Assembly (NCBI GenBank): GCA_002402085.1
Contig: NVVB01000014.1
Span: 5,306-14,291, forward strand
Source: Gammaproteobacteria bacterium
Lineage (GTDB): Bacteria; Pseudomonadota; Gammaproteobacteria; Pseudomonadales; UBA3067
DNA: 8,986 nucleotides
Direction: 5' to 3'
Shown here: piece after piece, positions 1 to 6,699 of the stretch
Layout: each line of letters opens with the position of its first letter
Position numbering within the stretch: the first letter of the stretch is position 1
Notes under the pieces: model-generated
Told to the model about the DNA's origin: nothing
Seen by the model: only the letters and a program-made list of their open reading frames with translations
Databases searched by the model: none
Translations under genes and position numbers: made by a program

Positions 1-4
1 TGTA

Positions 5-1126
5 TTAACGTTCGCTAATAGCTGTCACAGTACGTGGCTCAACACCGACATACTCAGCACTGGGGCGAATAATACGATTATCTGAACGTTGCTCCATAAC
101 ATGAGCCGCCCACCCGGTTAAGCGTGAACAAACAAAAATTGGCGTGAACAGTTTGGTTGGAATATTCATGAAGTTGTAAGCAGACGCATGAAAGAAATCA
201 GCATTACAAAATAACTTTTTCTCGCGCCACATGACTTCTTCACAACGCACTGACACTGGGTAAAGTCGCTTATCACCCACATCGGCTGCTAGCTTTTCAG
301 ACCACTCCTTGATAATGCCATTACGCGGGTCCGACTCGCTGTAAATCGCGTGTCCAAAGCCCATAATTTTATCTTTACGTTCCAACATGCCCATAATGGT
401 TTCTTCAGCATGCTCAACAGAATTTAAACCTTCAATCAATTCCATTGCAGCTTCATTCGCCCCACCATGAAGTGGACCTCGTAAAGTGCCAATCGCGCCA
501 GTAATACAGGAATGCATATCTGACAATGTCGAAGCACATACACGTGCTGTAAACGTTGACGCATTAAATTCATGCTCAGCATACAGAATTAGCGACACGT
601 CCATTACTCGCGAATGTAATTCGCTGGGCTTTTTATCATGTAGCATGTGAAGAAAGTGAGCACCAACAGAATCATCATCTGTTTCAGTCTCAATTCTCAC
701 GCCGTCATGAGAAAAGCGATACCAATAACAAATAATCGAAGGAAACGCCGCGAGCAAGCGATCTGTCTTTTCTTGTTGCTGAGAGAAATCCGACTCCATT
801 TCTAAGTTACCCAACATAGAGCAACCTGTTCGCATGACATCCATGGGATGCGCATCTTTTGGGATTTGTTCTAGCACAGTTTTGAGTGCGGCAGGCAAGC
901 CACGTAAACCTTTCAACTTAGCTTTATAATCGTTAAGCTCACCTTGATTAGGAAGGTCGCCATTAAAAATCAAATAAGCCACTTCTTCAAAGCAGGTATT
1001 TTCTGCCAGATCTTTTACGTCATAGCCACAATAGGTCAATCCTGAACCTGTTTTTCCTACGGTAGAAAGCGATGTTTTCCCTGCAACTTGACCTCGTAGG
1101 CCCGCACCACTGAGTACTTTTGCCAT
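5..1126 (-). CDS. prpC: 2-methylcitrate synthase
   Basis: A citrate-synthase-fold enzyme that condenses propionyl-CoA with oxaloacetate to give 2-methylcitrate and CoA, the entry step of the cytosolic methylcitrate cycle. At 373 residues it has the usual PrpC length and is complete, with stop TAA at 5-7. The catalytic triad is visible: His220 in GPLHGGANEAAM, His259 in GFGHAIY and Asp310 in NADFFHASAY. His185 (AEHEFNAST) and the C-terminal MEQRSDNRIIRP stretch match the oxaloacetate-binding parts of the family. The ATG at 1126 is preceded by AGGAG (1135-1139) eight bases away. It follows prpB by 68 bp on the same strand with no convincing terminator between, so it is probably the third gene of the operon. 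The PrpC rather than GltA assignment rests on the adjacent prpB and the short, PrpC-like sequence. Residual alternative: a bifunctional citrate/methylcitrate synthase. Confidence 0.96.
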   Translation of the reverse strand: MAKVLSGAGLRGQVAGKTSLSTVGKTGSGLTYCGYDVKDLAENTCFEEVAYLIFNGDLPNQGELNDYKAKLKGLRGLPAALKTVLEQIPKDAHPMDVMRTGCSMLGNLEMESDFSQQQEKTDRLLAAFPSIICYWYRFSHDGVRIETETDDDSVGAHFLHMLHDKKPSELHSRVMDVSLILYAEHEFNASTFTARVCASTLSDMHSCITGAIGTLRGPLHGGANEAAMELIEGLNSVEHAEETIMGMLERKDKIMGFGHAIYSESDPRNGIIKEWSEKLAADVGDKRLYPVSVRCEEVMWREKKLFCNADFFHASAYNFMNIPTKLFTPIFVCSRLTGWAAHVMEQRSDNRIIRPSAEYVGVEPRTVTAISER

Positions 1127-1194
1127 TCGATTTTCTCCTGATTTTTATAAGGTATTAATAAATGAAATGTTTTATTTTAAGCTCAAGGCCAAGA

Positions 1195-2073
1195 TTATTT
1201 GTTTTTGCCTTCCGCAAACAGATTGTCTAGCTTGGTTTCGTAATCGTGATACCCCAAATAATCGTATAGCTCCATTCGGGTTTGCATATCATCGATCACT
1301 GCTTTTTGATCGCCATTATCTAAAATAGATTGATAGACATTTTCGGCCGCTTTATTCATCGCGCGAAATGCACTTAGCGGATAAAGCACCATGCCCGCGC
1401 CCCACTCGCCCAATTGTTTTTTATTCCAAAGCTCAGTCTGCCCAAACTCGGTAATGTTCGCCAAAATAGGCACATCCAAGGCCTCTGAAAACGCTCGATA
1501 ATGGGCTTCAGTTTTCACAGCTTCAGCGAATATACCATCCGCACCGGCCTCAACATAAGCTTTAGCGCGTTCAATGGCAGCTTCTAACCCTTCTTGAGCA
1601 AACGAGTCAGTACGTGCCATCATAAAGAAATCGGCATCGGTACGTGCATCCACTGCCGACTTAATACGATCAACCATCTCTTGAGTCGATACAATTTCTT
1701 TATTTGGGCGATGACCGCAACGTTTCTGCGCCACCTGGTCTTCCATATGCACCGCCGCCGCACCGGCTTTTTCCATATCCCGAACAGTCTTGGCAATATT
1801 AAACGCGCCGCCCCAACCTGTATCGATGTCTACCAACAAGGGCAAGTCACAAGCCGAAGTAATCCGTTGCACATCTGCAATAACATCATTCAACGACGTC
1901 ATTCCCAGGTCAGGTAGGCCATAAGACGCATTCGCCACACCGCCCCCCGATAAATAAATCGCTTGATGGCCAATTTGTTTTGCCATCATCGCGGTATAGG
2001 CGTTAATAGTGCCTACAATTTGTAGCGGTTGATTGTCTGCCAAGGCTTGGCGGAATTTTTTCCCTGCTGTCAT
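1195..2073 (-). CDS. prpB: 2-methylisocitrate lyase
   Basis: Member of the isocitrate lyase/PEP mutase superfamily. It cleaves (2S,3R)-2-methylisocitrate into pyruvate and succinate, the last step of the methylcitrate cycle, using Mg2+. The 292-residue length is typical. Visible motifs are SGGG at 42-45, the Mg2+-binding VDIDTGWGG with Asp82 and Asp84, MEDQ with Glu111, the catalytic loop KRCGH at 117-121 with the active-site Cys119, ARTDS with Arg154, and Glu185. KRCGH with a short chain separates it from true isocitrate lyases (AceA), which are much longer. The ATG at 2073 has a near-perfect AGGAGGA ribosome site (2080-2086), the strongest in the window. It starts 25 bp after the regulator's stop and 68 bp before prpC in the direction of transcription, so it very likely shares their transcript. 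Confidence 0.97.
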   Translation of the reverse strand: MTAGKKFRQALADNQPLQIVGTINAYTAMMAKQIGHQAIYLSGGGVANASYGLPDLGMTSLNDVIADVQRITSACDLPLLVDIDTGWGGAFNIAKTVRDMEKAGAAAVHMEDQVAQKRCGHRPNKEIVSTQEMVDRIKSAVDARTDADFFMMARTDSFAQEGLEAAIERAKAYVEAGADGIFAEAVKTEAHYRAFSEALDVPILANITEFGQTELWNKKQLGEWGAGMVLYPLSAFRAMNKAAENVYQSILDNGDQKAVIDDMQTRMELYDYLGYHDYETKLDNLFAEGKNK

Positions 2074-2098
2074 GGTATATCCTCCTACTCTAATTGGG

Positions 2099-2764
2099 CT
2101 ATTTCTTAGCCACTAATTTTTTTTCTATATTGAGTCTTGAATAAGAGATATGTCGGCGCATCAGCATTTCTGCCAACTCCTGATCTCTATTAGAAATTGC
2201 TTGAACCACGTGTTTATGTTCATCAAAGGCAGTCGTGACCCTAGGGCCAGTCATCCCTAGCTGCACCCGATACATCCGTACCAAATGGTAAATTCCGTCG
2301 ATCAAAGTGGAAATTAGGTGTTTGTTTTTACTGCCAAGAATGACTCTATAATGAAAATCCAGATCACCGGCTTCCTGATAATAAGAATCACCGTCTTTCA
2401 CTTCCTGAAAGTGGCTGCTTAATAGGCTATTTAAATCGTTAATCTCTTGATCCGTCATGTTTTCAGCCGCTAACCGCGCGGCCATGCCTTCCAAAGACTC
2501 CCTCACCTCGTACAGCTCAACGAGCCCTTCGGGCGTCAACGCGACTACACGCGCACCGACATTGGCTTTACGCTCAACCAAATGACAAGTCTCTAAGCGG
2601 TTGATGGATTCGCGGATCACCGAGCGACCTACGGCATACTTTGTCGACAATTCAATTTCGCTTAATTTCGAGTCCGCAGGAATCACACCTTCAACAATAT
2701 CCTTTCTTAGCTGAAAAAAGGTCTTATCGGCAGCAGTAACGGCCTGATCTATGGAAAATAGCAT
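2099..2764 (-). CDS. GntR-family (FCD/FadR-type) transcriptional regulator of the prp operon
   Basis: A 221-residue one-component regulator. Residues about 15-75 form the GntR winged helix-turn-helix ([20 protein letters not shown] then INRLE). Residues about 84-212 form an all-helical FCD ligand domain, with likely metal/effector ligands Asp134 or Asp136, His138 (DLDFHYR), His183 (DEHKH) and His205 (RRHISYS). It is the first gene of the operon, 25 bp before prpB, an order seen in Pseudomonas-type prp loci; many enterobacteria instead use an unrelated sigma54 activator, PrpR. Two palindromic sites at its promoter suggest autorepression, relieved by a cycle intermediate such as 2-methylcitrate or 2-methylisocitrate. 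The effector is inferred from family and context: the P. aeruginosa relative is, to my recollection, described as sensing 2-methylisocitrate. The ribosome site is weak (GAGA, 2769-2772), which would suit low regulator dosage. Confidence 0.9.
   Translation of the reverse strand: MLFSIDQAVTAADKTFFQLRKDIVEGVIPADSKLSEIELSTKYAVGRSVIRESINRLETCHLVERKANVGARVVALTPEGLVELYEVRESLEGMAARLAAENMTDQEINDLNSLLSSHFQEVKDGDSYYQEAGDLDFHYRVILGSKNKHLISTLIDGIYHLVRMYRVQLGMTGPRVTTAFDEHKHVVQAISNRDQELAEMLMRRHISYSRLNIEKKLVAKK
2641..2650. promoter_or_regulatory. Intragenic operator candidate inside the GntR gene
   Basis: TTGTCGACAA, a perfect 10-bp palindrome identical to the core of the distal upstream site, lies in the regulator's coding sequence. 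Read on the minus strand it covers codons for Leu-Ser-Thr in the helix-turn-helix. It is about 150 bp downstream of the proximal operator. It could be an auxiliary operator for looping or a roadblock, or a chance result of codon choice. Confidence 0.35.
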
Positions 2765-2790
2765 AATTTCTCAAATTGACGGAATTAGAA

Positions 2791-2804
2791 ACTGTCGACA
2801 ATAT
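2791..2804. promoter_or_regulatory. Proximal operator candidate, TGTCGACA palindrome on the -10
   Basis: The plus strand reads ACTGTCGACAATAT with the 8-bp palindrome TGTCGACA at 2793-2800. Its reverse complement shares ATATTGTCGACA with the distal site. Dyads of about this size are typical operators of FCD-type GntR dimers. It covers the -10 and start point, a repressor position. Confidence 0.65.
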
Positions 2805-2828
2805 AGGGGCAGCATTGGCCAGAGTCAA
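2800..2828 (-). promoter_or_regulatory. sigma70 promoter of the gntR-prpB-prpC operon
   Basis: Read on the minus strand, -35 TTGACT (2823-2828) and -10 TATATT (2800-2805) are separated by exactly 17 bp. Transcription should start near 2793, giving a leader of about 29 nt before the regulator's ATG. One palindromic site overlaps the -10 and start site, so a bound protein there would block RNA polymerase. Confidence 0.75.
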
Positions 2829-2841
2829 CCTAAACCCGCAC

Positions 2842-2855
2842 ATATTGTCGACAAC
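2842..2855. promoter_or_regulatory. Distal operator candidate, TTGTCGACAA palindrome
   Basis: The plus strand reads ATATTGTCGACAAC, with the perfect 10-bp palindrome TTGTCGACAA at 2845-2854. Its centre (2849.5) is 53 bp from the centre of the proximal site (2796.5), close to five helical turns, so two dimers could sit on the same DNA face. It lies at about -49 to -62 relative to the predicted start, just upstream of the -35. Confidence 0.6.
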
Positions 2856-2880
2856 TTCGATCCATTGACGTGCCAGCCAT

Positions 2881-3150
2881 TAGGATTGAACCTAAAAACC
2901 CCTTATAGCGGAGTCATTCTGCTAGTCCGGCATTGCGGTAATTGGCTTATATTGTTCAGAGCAAACTTACGTGGAGAATCTACGTTTTAGAATGGGGCTT
3001 GGTGGAGCTTTCTAGAAGGGGCTTAACGCGTATTGTTTCGCAAGGACTTGCACTGACCGTCGTCATAGCGGCCTAAAAGTAACATCCCTATTACTAACAG
3101 CTACAACGATCAAAAGAGATAAAAGCAAGCCCGGCTAAAACAGCCTCGGT
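2881..3150. other. Intergenic stretch with no recognised gene
   Basis: Together with the promoter/operator area this is a 386-bp gene-free gap between the prp regulator and the outer-membrane protein. Beyond the operators I see no open frame with a ribosome site, no tRNA-like fold and no strong terminator. A small hairpin at 2969-2985 (arms ACGTGGA and TCTACGT, loop GAA) is followed by a short T-run on the plus strand. Downstream of the minus-strand outer-membrane gene, GGCT/AGCC arms around 3132-3144 make only a weak stem. Confidence 0.5.
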
Positions 3151-3993
3151 TTAAAAGGTATACCCTGCACTTAATACGCACGCCTTACCGGCAAAGGTAT
3201 TACGCCCATCAATAACGCTACTGCAATTGGCTGCGATACTCACCGCATGGGTAATACTTGCAGCGAACCCAAAGTCGACCTGAATGGAGTTTTCCTGAAC
3301 CTCACTAAACTCAACAGCCCTACCACTATCATCATCACCTATATCAAAGTCGCCATTTGAACTTACCCCCTGCAAACCAAGGAACACATTGACAGTACTA
3401 TTGATTAAATAGGATGCACTCAGATTGTAAAATACATCATCCGGCACATCGGAGTCTCTGACTCGATACCCTAACTCTCCACTGAAGGCCAATTTGTCTG
3501 TAACATATTTACCCACTAACAAAGAAGCATCAACCCCCGAAGCCCCCTCACCAATCGCATCAATGGTGCCCACTTCATAATCACCCGCTATAATCGCGGC
3601 GACTCGCACCCCTACACTCGGTGCATACTCAGAAAAGATAAACTCATCCACTAAGCGCCAGGTTAAGCCAATACTGCTATCGGCAAAATCCCTTCGTTTC
3701 GTTGACGTGCCTTCTTGCTCAGAGGTCGCATAACTGAGCCGTGCGTCCACCGAAAGATTGTCCAGAACTCCGTACTCAACACTGAGACCATAATTAAGCT
3801 GTTCAACATCTCCTCCAAGAGATTCCTTATCGGAGCCGATATAAAAATCATCCGCTGTCTGAAATGCACTCTCTATAGCGATGGTCGTGGAGCCAGGCGC
3901 AGGCAACCAAGGCGAGCCTTCAGCAAAGATTGTGCTCGAAGATGCGACTAATACGCCGCCTACTACTAATTCACTTAATAATCGGTTTTTCAT
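3151..3993 (-). CDS. Outer-membrane beta-barrel protein, possibly a MetA/transporter-like barrel
   Basis: A 280-residue exported protein. Residues 1-24 are a Sec signal peptide (basic MKNR, hydrophobic core, likely cleavage after TIFA before EGSPW). The mature chain alternates polar and hydrophobic residues in short strands separated by acidic turns. It ends in Gly-Tyr-Thr-Phe, and a C-terminal Phe is the usual BAM assembly signal, so an outer-membrane barrel is well supported. The opening PWLPAPGSTT, a GVLDNLSVDARLSY-type strand and a GRNT turn near the end resemble the phenol_MetA_deg/'transporter' barrel family, an assignment made from memory. Two cysteines near the C-terminus may form a disulfide. 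AGGA eight bases before the ATG at 3993 supports the start. Its substrate is unknown. It is divergent from the DM13 lipoprotein. Confidence 0.8.
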   Translation of the reverse strand: MKNRLLSELVVGGVLVASSSTIFAEGSPWLPAPGSTTIAIESAFQTADDFYIGSDKESLGGDVEQLNYGLSVEYGVLDNLSVDARLSYATSEQEGTSTKRRDFADSSIGLTWRLVDEFIFSEYAPSVGVRVAAIIAGDYEVGTIDAIGEGASGVDASLLVGKYVTDKLAFSGELGYRVRDSDVPDDVFYNLSASYLINSTVNVFLGLQGVSSNGDFDIGDDDSGRAVEFSEVQENSIQVDFGFAASITHAVSIAANCSSVIDGRNTFAGKACVLSAGYTF

Positions 3994-4074
3994 TATACGG
4001 ATCCTGCATGAATTTCTTTTGGAATATGGAGGTGTAAGATATCCGCGGTATCGTAACGGAAAGGGATAAGGCGA

Positions 4075-4103
4075 TTTATAACGAATCCATCACGATTCAT
4101 TAA
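4075..4103 (-). promoter_or_regulatory. Possible promoter for the outer-membrane protein gene
   Basis: On the minus strand, -10 TATAAA (4075-4080) lies 17 bp from a poor -35 TTAATG (4098-4103). The spacer carries an inverted repeat, GAATC (4083-4087) and GATTC (4094-4098), which could be a regulator site. The predicted leader is about 75 nt. Confidence 0.35.
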
Positions 4104-4130
4104 CAATTCCCCAAACTTCGCATGCGCGCC

Positions 4131-4159
4131 TTGCCTGAGTAGTACTCAATCGTTAATGT
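4131..4159 (+). promoter_or_regulatory. Weak promoter candidate for the DM13 lipoprotein, with a dyad in the spacer
   Basis: -35 TTGCCT (4131-4136) and a poor -10 TAATGT (4154-4159) are 17 bp apart. The spacer holds TGAGTA-G-TACTCA (4136-4148), a dyad with 6-bp arms around one base that may be an operator. The -10 is far from consensus, so this is tentative. Confidence 0.25.
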
Positions 4160-4204
4160 CCCGGCCAATCGAAAAACCTTTACGGCAAATGAATTAAACG
4201 CGAT

Positions 4205-4208
4205 GGAG
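4205..4208 (+). promoter_or_regulatory. Ribosome-binding site that sets the lipoprotein start at 4215
   Basis: GGAG is six bases before the ATG at 4215. The longer in-frame ATG at 4203 has no purine-rich site before it, and using it would place this GGAG inside the coding sequence. Confidence 0.7.
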
Positions 4209-4214
4209 ATTAAG

Positions 4215-5171
4215 ATGAAAACCAAGTTTAACTTAGCAATGACGGGGTTATTAATCCCATTAGCATTAACTGCATGTGGTGGCGGAGGTGGTGGTGGAGG
4301 TGGTGGTGAAGGTGGTGCTGGAGCGACCAACACAGAAACAACCCCAATACTTCAAGGACGCTTTATAGACAGCGCAGTCAAAGGGCTTACATACACTACA
4401 CAAACTCAAGAAGGAACAACCGACAGTGAAGGTCAGTATAACTATCGTACCGGAGAGACCATCACTTTTTCGATCAATAAAGTGGTACTCCCTAGCATTC
4501 CCGCTGTTGCCGTGACAACACCTCAGAGCTATTCCCAAACCCCAGGCGTCAATGACACGACTACAATTAACTTGGCAAGCTTTCTTCAGAATTTAGACGA
4601 AAACAGGGACTTAACAGACGGAATTGACATTGAATCGATCGCCGAAGAACTACTATCAGATCAAGACCTCACATCCCTTGATTTTGCCAACGATCAAAAC
4701 TTCGACCTCCAGGTTGGCAATATCATTGAAGAAAGTAACTTTCTCGACCATCTAATTACTAAACAAAGCGCGGAAAATCACTTAAATGAAAGCCTCGCAG
4801 ACATCGAAGCAGAACGATGTAGCACCCATCCTATGGTTGGCTTTACAACCACACTAGGCGCTCCAATAAACAGACGCGTAACCCACGAAGTTCAAGGCAC
4901 GGCCACAATTATGGATGACTGCACCATCGAAATCACCAACTTCAGCTATGATGGCGGAGGCTTTGGCAGTGTATTTATATACGGCGGAGTCAACCGTGAT
5001 TTCGCCGATGGAATCCAGCTTGGTAACAATCTAAAAGACGCCGGCGAAGGCATTAGCAATGTAACACTCGAGATTACGCTGGAACCAGAAGACCTCGATA
5101 ATCTAAACAGCCTGAGCGTATGGTGCGTAGAAGCCAAATCAAGCTTTGGTGAAGGGCTCTTTCGACCGTAA
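4215..5171 (+). CDS. Polyglycine-linker lipoprotein with C-terminal DM13 domain
   Basis: A 318-residue lipoprotein. Residues 1-20 are a type II signal peptide with lipobox LTAC and lipidated Cys21. Ten glycines (22-31) follow as a flexible tether. Residues about 47-140 (GRFIDSAVKGLTY, GTTDSEGQYNYRTGE, ASFLQNLD) match a module recurrent in surface lipoproteins of marine gammaproteobacteria. Residues about 223-316 resemble a DM13 domain: an ITNFSYDGGG strand, an acidic DLDNLNSLSVWC segment with Cys304, then FGEGLF. DM13 has been proposed from comparative genomics to take part in redox or electron transfer through the cysteine of its WC motif; this is not shown here. Cys202 and Cys236 could form a disulfide. 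No Asp follows Cys21, so sorting to the outer membrane is expected. It is divergent from the barrel gene and convergent with the Kazal-like lipoprotein. Partner and substrate are unknown. Confidence 0.82.
   Translation: MKTKFNLAMTGLLIPLALTACGGGGGGGGGGEGGAGATNTETTPILQGRFIDSAVKGLTYTTQTQEGTTDSEGQYNYRTGETITFSINKVVLPSIPAVAVTTPQSYSQTPGVNDTTTINLASFLQNLDENRDLTDGIDIESIAEELLSDQDLTSLDFANDQNFDLQVGNIIEESNFLDHLITKQSAENHLNESLADIEAERCSTHPMVGFTTTLGAPINRRVTHEVQGTATIMDDCTIEITNFSYDGGGFGSVFIYGGVNRDFADGIQLGNNLKDAGEGISNVTLEITLEPEDLDNLNSLSVWCVEAKSSFGEGLFRP
4278..4307 (+). repeat. GGN trinucleotide tract encoding ten glycines
   Basis: Ten consecutive Gly codons (mostly GGT, with GGA and GGC) follow the lipobox cysteine codon. 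Mixed third bases make it less slippery than a pure repeat, but length change in steps of three would keep the frame and vary the tether. Confidence 0.85.
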
Positions 5172-5190
5172 AAAACCAGCAAATCTAATC

Positions 5191-5220
5191 ACGAGCCTAG
5201 CATTTACCCACTAGGCTCGT
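5191..5220. terminator. Convergent hairpin between the two lipoprotein genes
   Basis: Perfect 10-bp arms, ACGAGCCTAG (5191-5200) and CTAGGCTCGT (5211-5220), enclose a 10-nt loop, 20 bp after the DM13 gene and 52 bp after the end of the opposing gene. On the plus strand no U-run follows. On the minus strand the next bases are GATTAGATTT, moderately T-rich. It is likely a bidirectional terminator or a 3'-end stabilising hairpin. Confidence 0.6.
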
Positions 5221-5271
5221 AACGCGCTCAATCACACCTCAGTCCCCTCTCGAAGCAATCAATTTTGATCT

Positions 5272-6426
5272 CTAGCGCGTAAAACCTACCTCAGAATCCA
5301 CCTCAGAATCTGCCTGATAAAAACACTGATTAGCCACCGAACAAGTCCACTGCCCGGGTATCGCTATATGGATCAAATTCCGACAATCAAAGCCTGCAGT
5401 GTCATCAGAAAAACAATAATCCTGAACCTGACAAACCCCAAAACCATCTGCAACAAACTCCTCTGTTTTACACTCAAGCCCCGCCTCGCACGGCAAGCCA
5501 ATCAGTCCGCCACACTGGGTCCCAATCGAACCCTGGTTTCGATCATCAAAGCGGTAAGTTTCTTCATAAGTGGTCAAGGGTGCGCGGCTATCGGGAGGAA
5601 TTGACCCCGGCGCAGTGATGTTTAGCAATACCGTACCAAACTCAACTTCAAAGCTTGTCTTAAATTCGTCTTTAAGTGGCAATAAACTAAACGCTAACGC
5701 TCGAGTAATCGCGCGTTCGCACAAATCACCATTACTGCTATGAAAAAGCTCTACTTGATCTGATCGAGCTGACTCATCACCGCCAAAATCAGTATCACCA
5801 TAAAGCGTAAACTCATGCGACTCACAGCCGCCACTGTAGCTTACATTAAAGATCAACCAATCATTGATAAGGCTCACCTCGTTGACCGTAACGGGATCAC
5901 TTTGAACTCGCAACGTCGTAGCGAAGCGGATCATTGATATATCGCGAACGCTTTGCCCCTCTTTATCACCACACTCGCCATCGTGAATAATTTGAGCACT
6001 TGCTGCACTCGCCATACAAGCATTGCTAAAAGTTTTGTAATTATGAAGCGGGTTGCAAGGCGTAGTGACGCATACAATGTCAGTGGATTCTATCGCACAG
6101 ACTGGATCAAATATTGCTGTACAAGCAGTCGGCTCATCCTCACAAGTAATTCGCACATTATCAATATCACTGCTGGAGAATCGACCCGAACCATGACCAA
6201 CACGGCAAAACTGATTGTCAGATTGAGCCACCAGTGAATACTTATCGCCAGCCTTATAATCATTCGAGAACTCGAAACTACCGTCTTGATCCAGCTTGAG
6301 CACTTCACCGGTTTCATTATCTTGAATCGTCAGAACGCCATCAATCCCAGAGGCCGTTCCTGACAACTTACATGCGGATAACCCAAACACCAATATTAGT
6401 AATACAACCGGCTTTAAAACCTTCAT
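5272..6426 (-). CDS. Cysteine-rich lipoprotein with Kazal-like and eight-cysteine C-terminal modules
   Basis: A 384-residue lipoprotein with signal peptide 1-18, lipobox LSAC and Cys19. There are four cysteine-bearing modules. Residues about 27-96 are a beta module of the GSFEFSNDYKAGDKYSL type with Cys74 and Cys95. Residues about 102-152 are Kazal-like with six cysteines (102, 110, 119, 124, 137, 152), including FDPVC and YKTFSNAC; Kazal domains are usually serine-protease inhibitors. Residues about 163-270 form a domain with SGGC201 and Cys236. Residues about 300-370 carry eight cysteines (305-368) with QCGGLIGLPC and PGQWTC, like cysteine clusters of myxobacterial and marine lipoproteins. 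The ATG at 6426 is chosen because it gives a lipobox, has AGGT at 6433-6436 and lies 49 bp below a good promoter. The open frame runs upstream to 6627, but that extension starts before the promoter. Function is unknown: surface protease inhibition or a structural role is inference. Confidence 0.8.
   Translation of the reverse strand: MKVLKPVVLLILVFGLSACKLSGTASGIDGVLTIQDNETGEVLKLDQDGSFEFSNDYKAGDKYSLVAQSDNQFCRVGHGSGRFSSSDIDNVRITCEDEPTACTAIFDPVCAIESTDIVCVTTPCNPLHNYKTFSNACMASAASAQIIHDGECGDKEGQSVRDISMIRFATTLRVQSDPVTVNEVSLINDWLIFNVSYSGGCESHEFTLYGDTDFGGDESARSDQVELFHSSNGDLCERAITRALAFSLLPLKDEFKTSFEVEFGTVLLNITAPGSIPPDSRAPLTTYEETYRFDDRNQGSIGTQCGGLIGLPCEAGLECKTEEFVADGFGVCQVQDYCFSDDTAGFDCRNLIHIAIPGQWTCSVANQCFYQADSEVDSEVGFTR
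5287..5310 (-). repeat. 12-bp tandem duplication at the 3' end of the Kazal-like gene
   Basis: Two adjacent 12-bp units (5287-5298 and 5299-5310) differ at one base and encode Asp-Ser-Glu-Val twice, just before the final GFTR. It adds four residues in frame and looks like a recent small duplication. Confidence 0.75.
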
Positions 6427-6481
6427 AGATACACCTACCCTTTCAGCCAACGGAGATAAATTCGCAATCATTGCTTCATAA

Positions 6482-6510
6482 AGAATAAGCGGGATTTTTT
6501 CCCTCGTCAA
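6482..6510 (-). promoter_or_regulatory. sigma70 promoter of the Kazal-like lipoprotein
   Basis: On the minus strand, -35 TTGACG (6505-6510) and -10 TATTCT (6482-6487) are exactly 17 bp apart. The predicted start near 6475 gives a leader of about 49 nt before the ATG at 6426. This supports the short, lipobox-forming start over the upstream open frame. Confidence 0.65.
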
Positions 6511-6561
6511 CCGTAAGGGGTTATTCTGGGCTGAATTGACCGGAACCCACCCACCGACGAT

Positions 6562-6582
6562 GCAGCGTGATTTAGGCGCTGC
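6562..6582. repeat. GC-rich inverted repeat
   Basis: GCAGCG (6562-6567) and CGCTGC (6577-6582) are perfect 6-bp arms around a 9-nt loop, about 50 bp upstream of the Kazal-like gene's -35. No U-run follows on either strand, so it is not a standard terminator. Role unknown. Confidence 0.4.
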
Positions 6583-6699
6583 CCCAAGCCTGCTAAAGAA
6601 AGCTGCTCCGGAGTTACTGTAAATCACCCTAAATAAGTCCGTAGCGACAGGTAAAAAGCATTCGTTTGGCGTAATAGCCTATTGGGCTCAATAAACCGG

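Noticed and set aside
1594..1917. Plus-strand open frame of 107 codons inside prpB
   Set aside because: Fully antisense to a gene with intact catalytic motifs. The translation resembles no family and no ribosome site is evident.
2969..2985. Hairpin followed by a short T-run as a plus-strand terminator
   Set aside because: Only 7 bp with a wobble, a short T-run, and no plus-strand gene upstream for it to end.
2751..2990. Plus-strand 79-codon frame over the prp operator region
   Set aside because: It begins inside the regulator gene on the opposite strand, crosses the promoter and operators, and has no recognisable protein features.
3274..3279. GTCGAC as a further operator for the GntR regulator
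   Set aside because: Its context is AAGTCGACCT, lacking the TTG...CAA flanks of the other sites, and it lies inside the outer-membrane protein gene.
4100..4333. Minus-strand frame with a run of prolines
   Set aside because: It is the complement of the polyglycine tract of the DM13 lipoprotein. GGN on one strand always reads as proline-rich in one frame of the other.
6427..6627. N-terminal extension of the Kazal-like lipoprotein to 6627
   Set aside because: It would begin upstream of a good TTGACG-17-TATTCT promoter and bury the signal peptide and lipobox 67 residues inside the protein.
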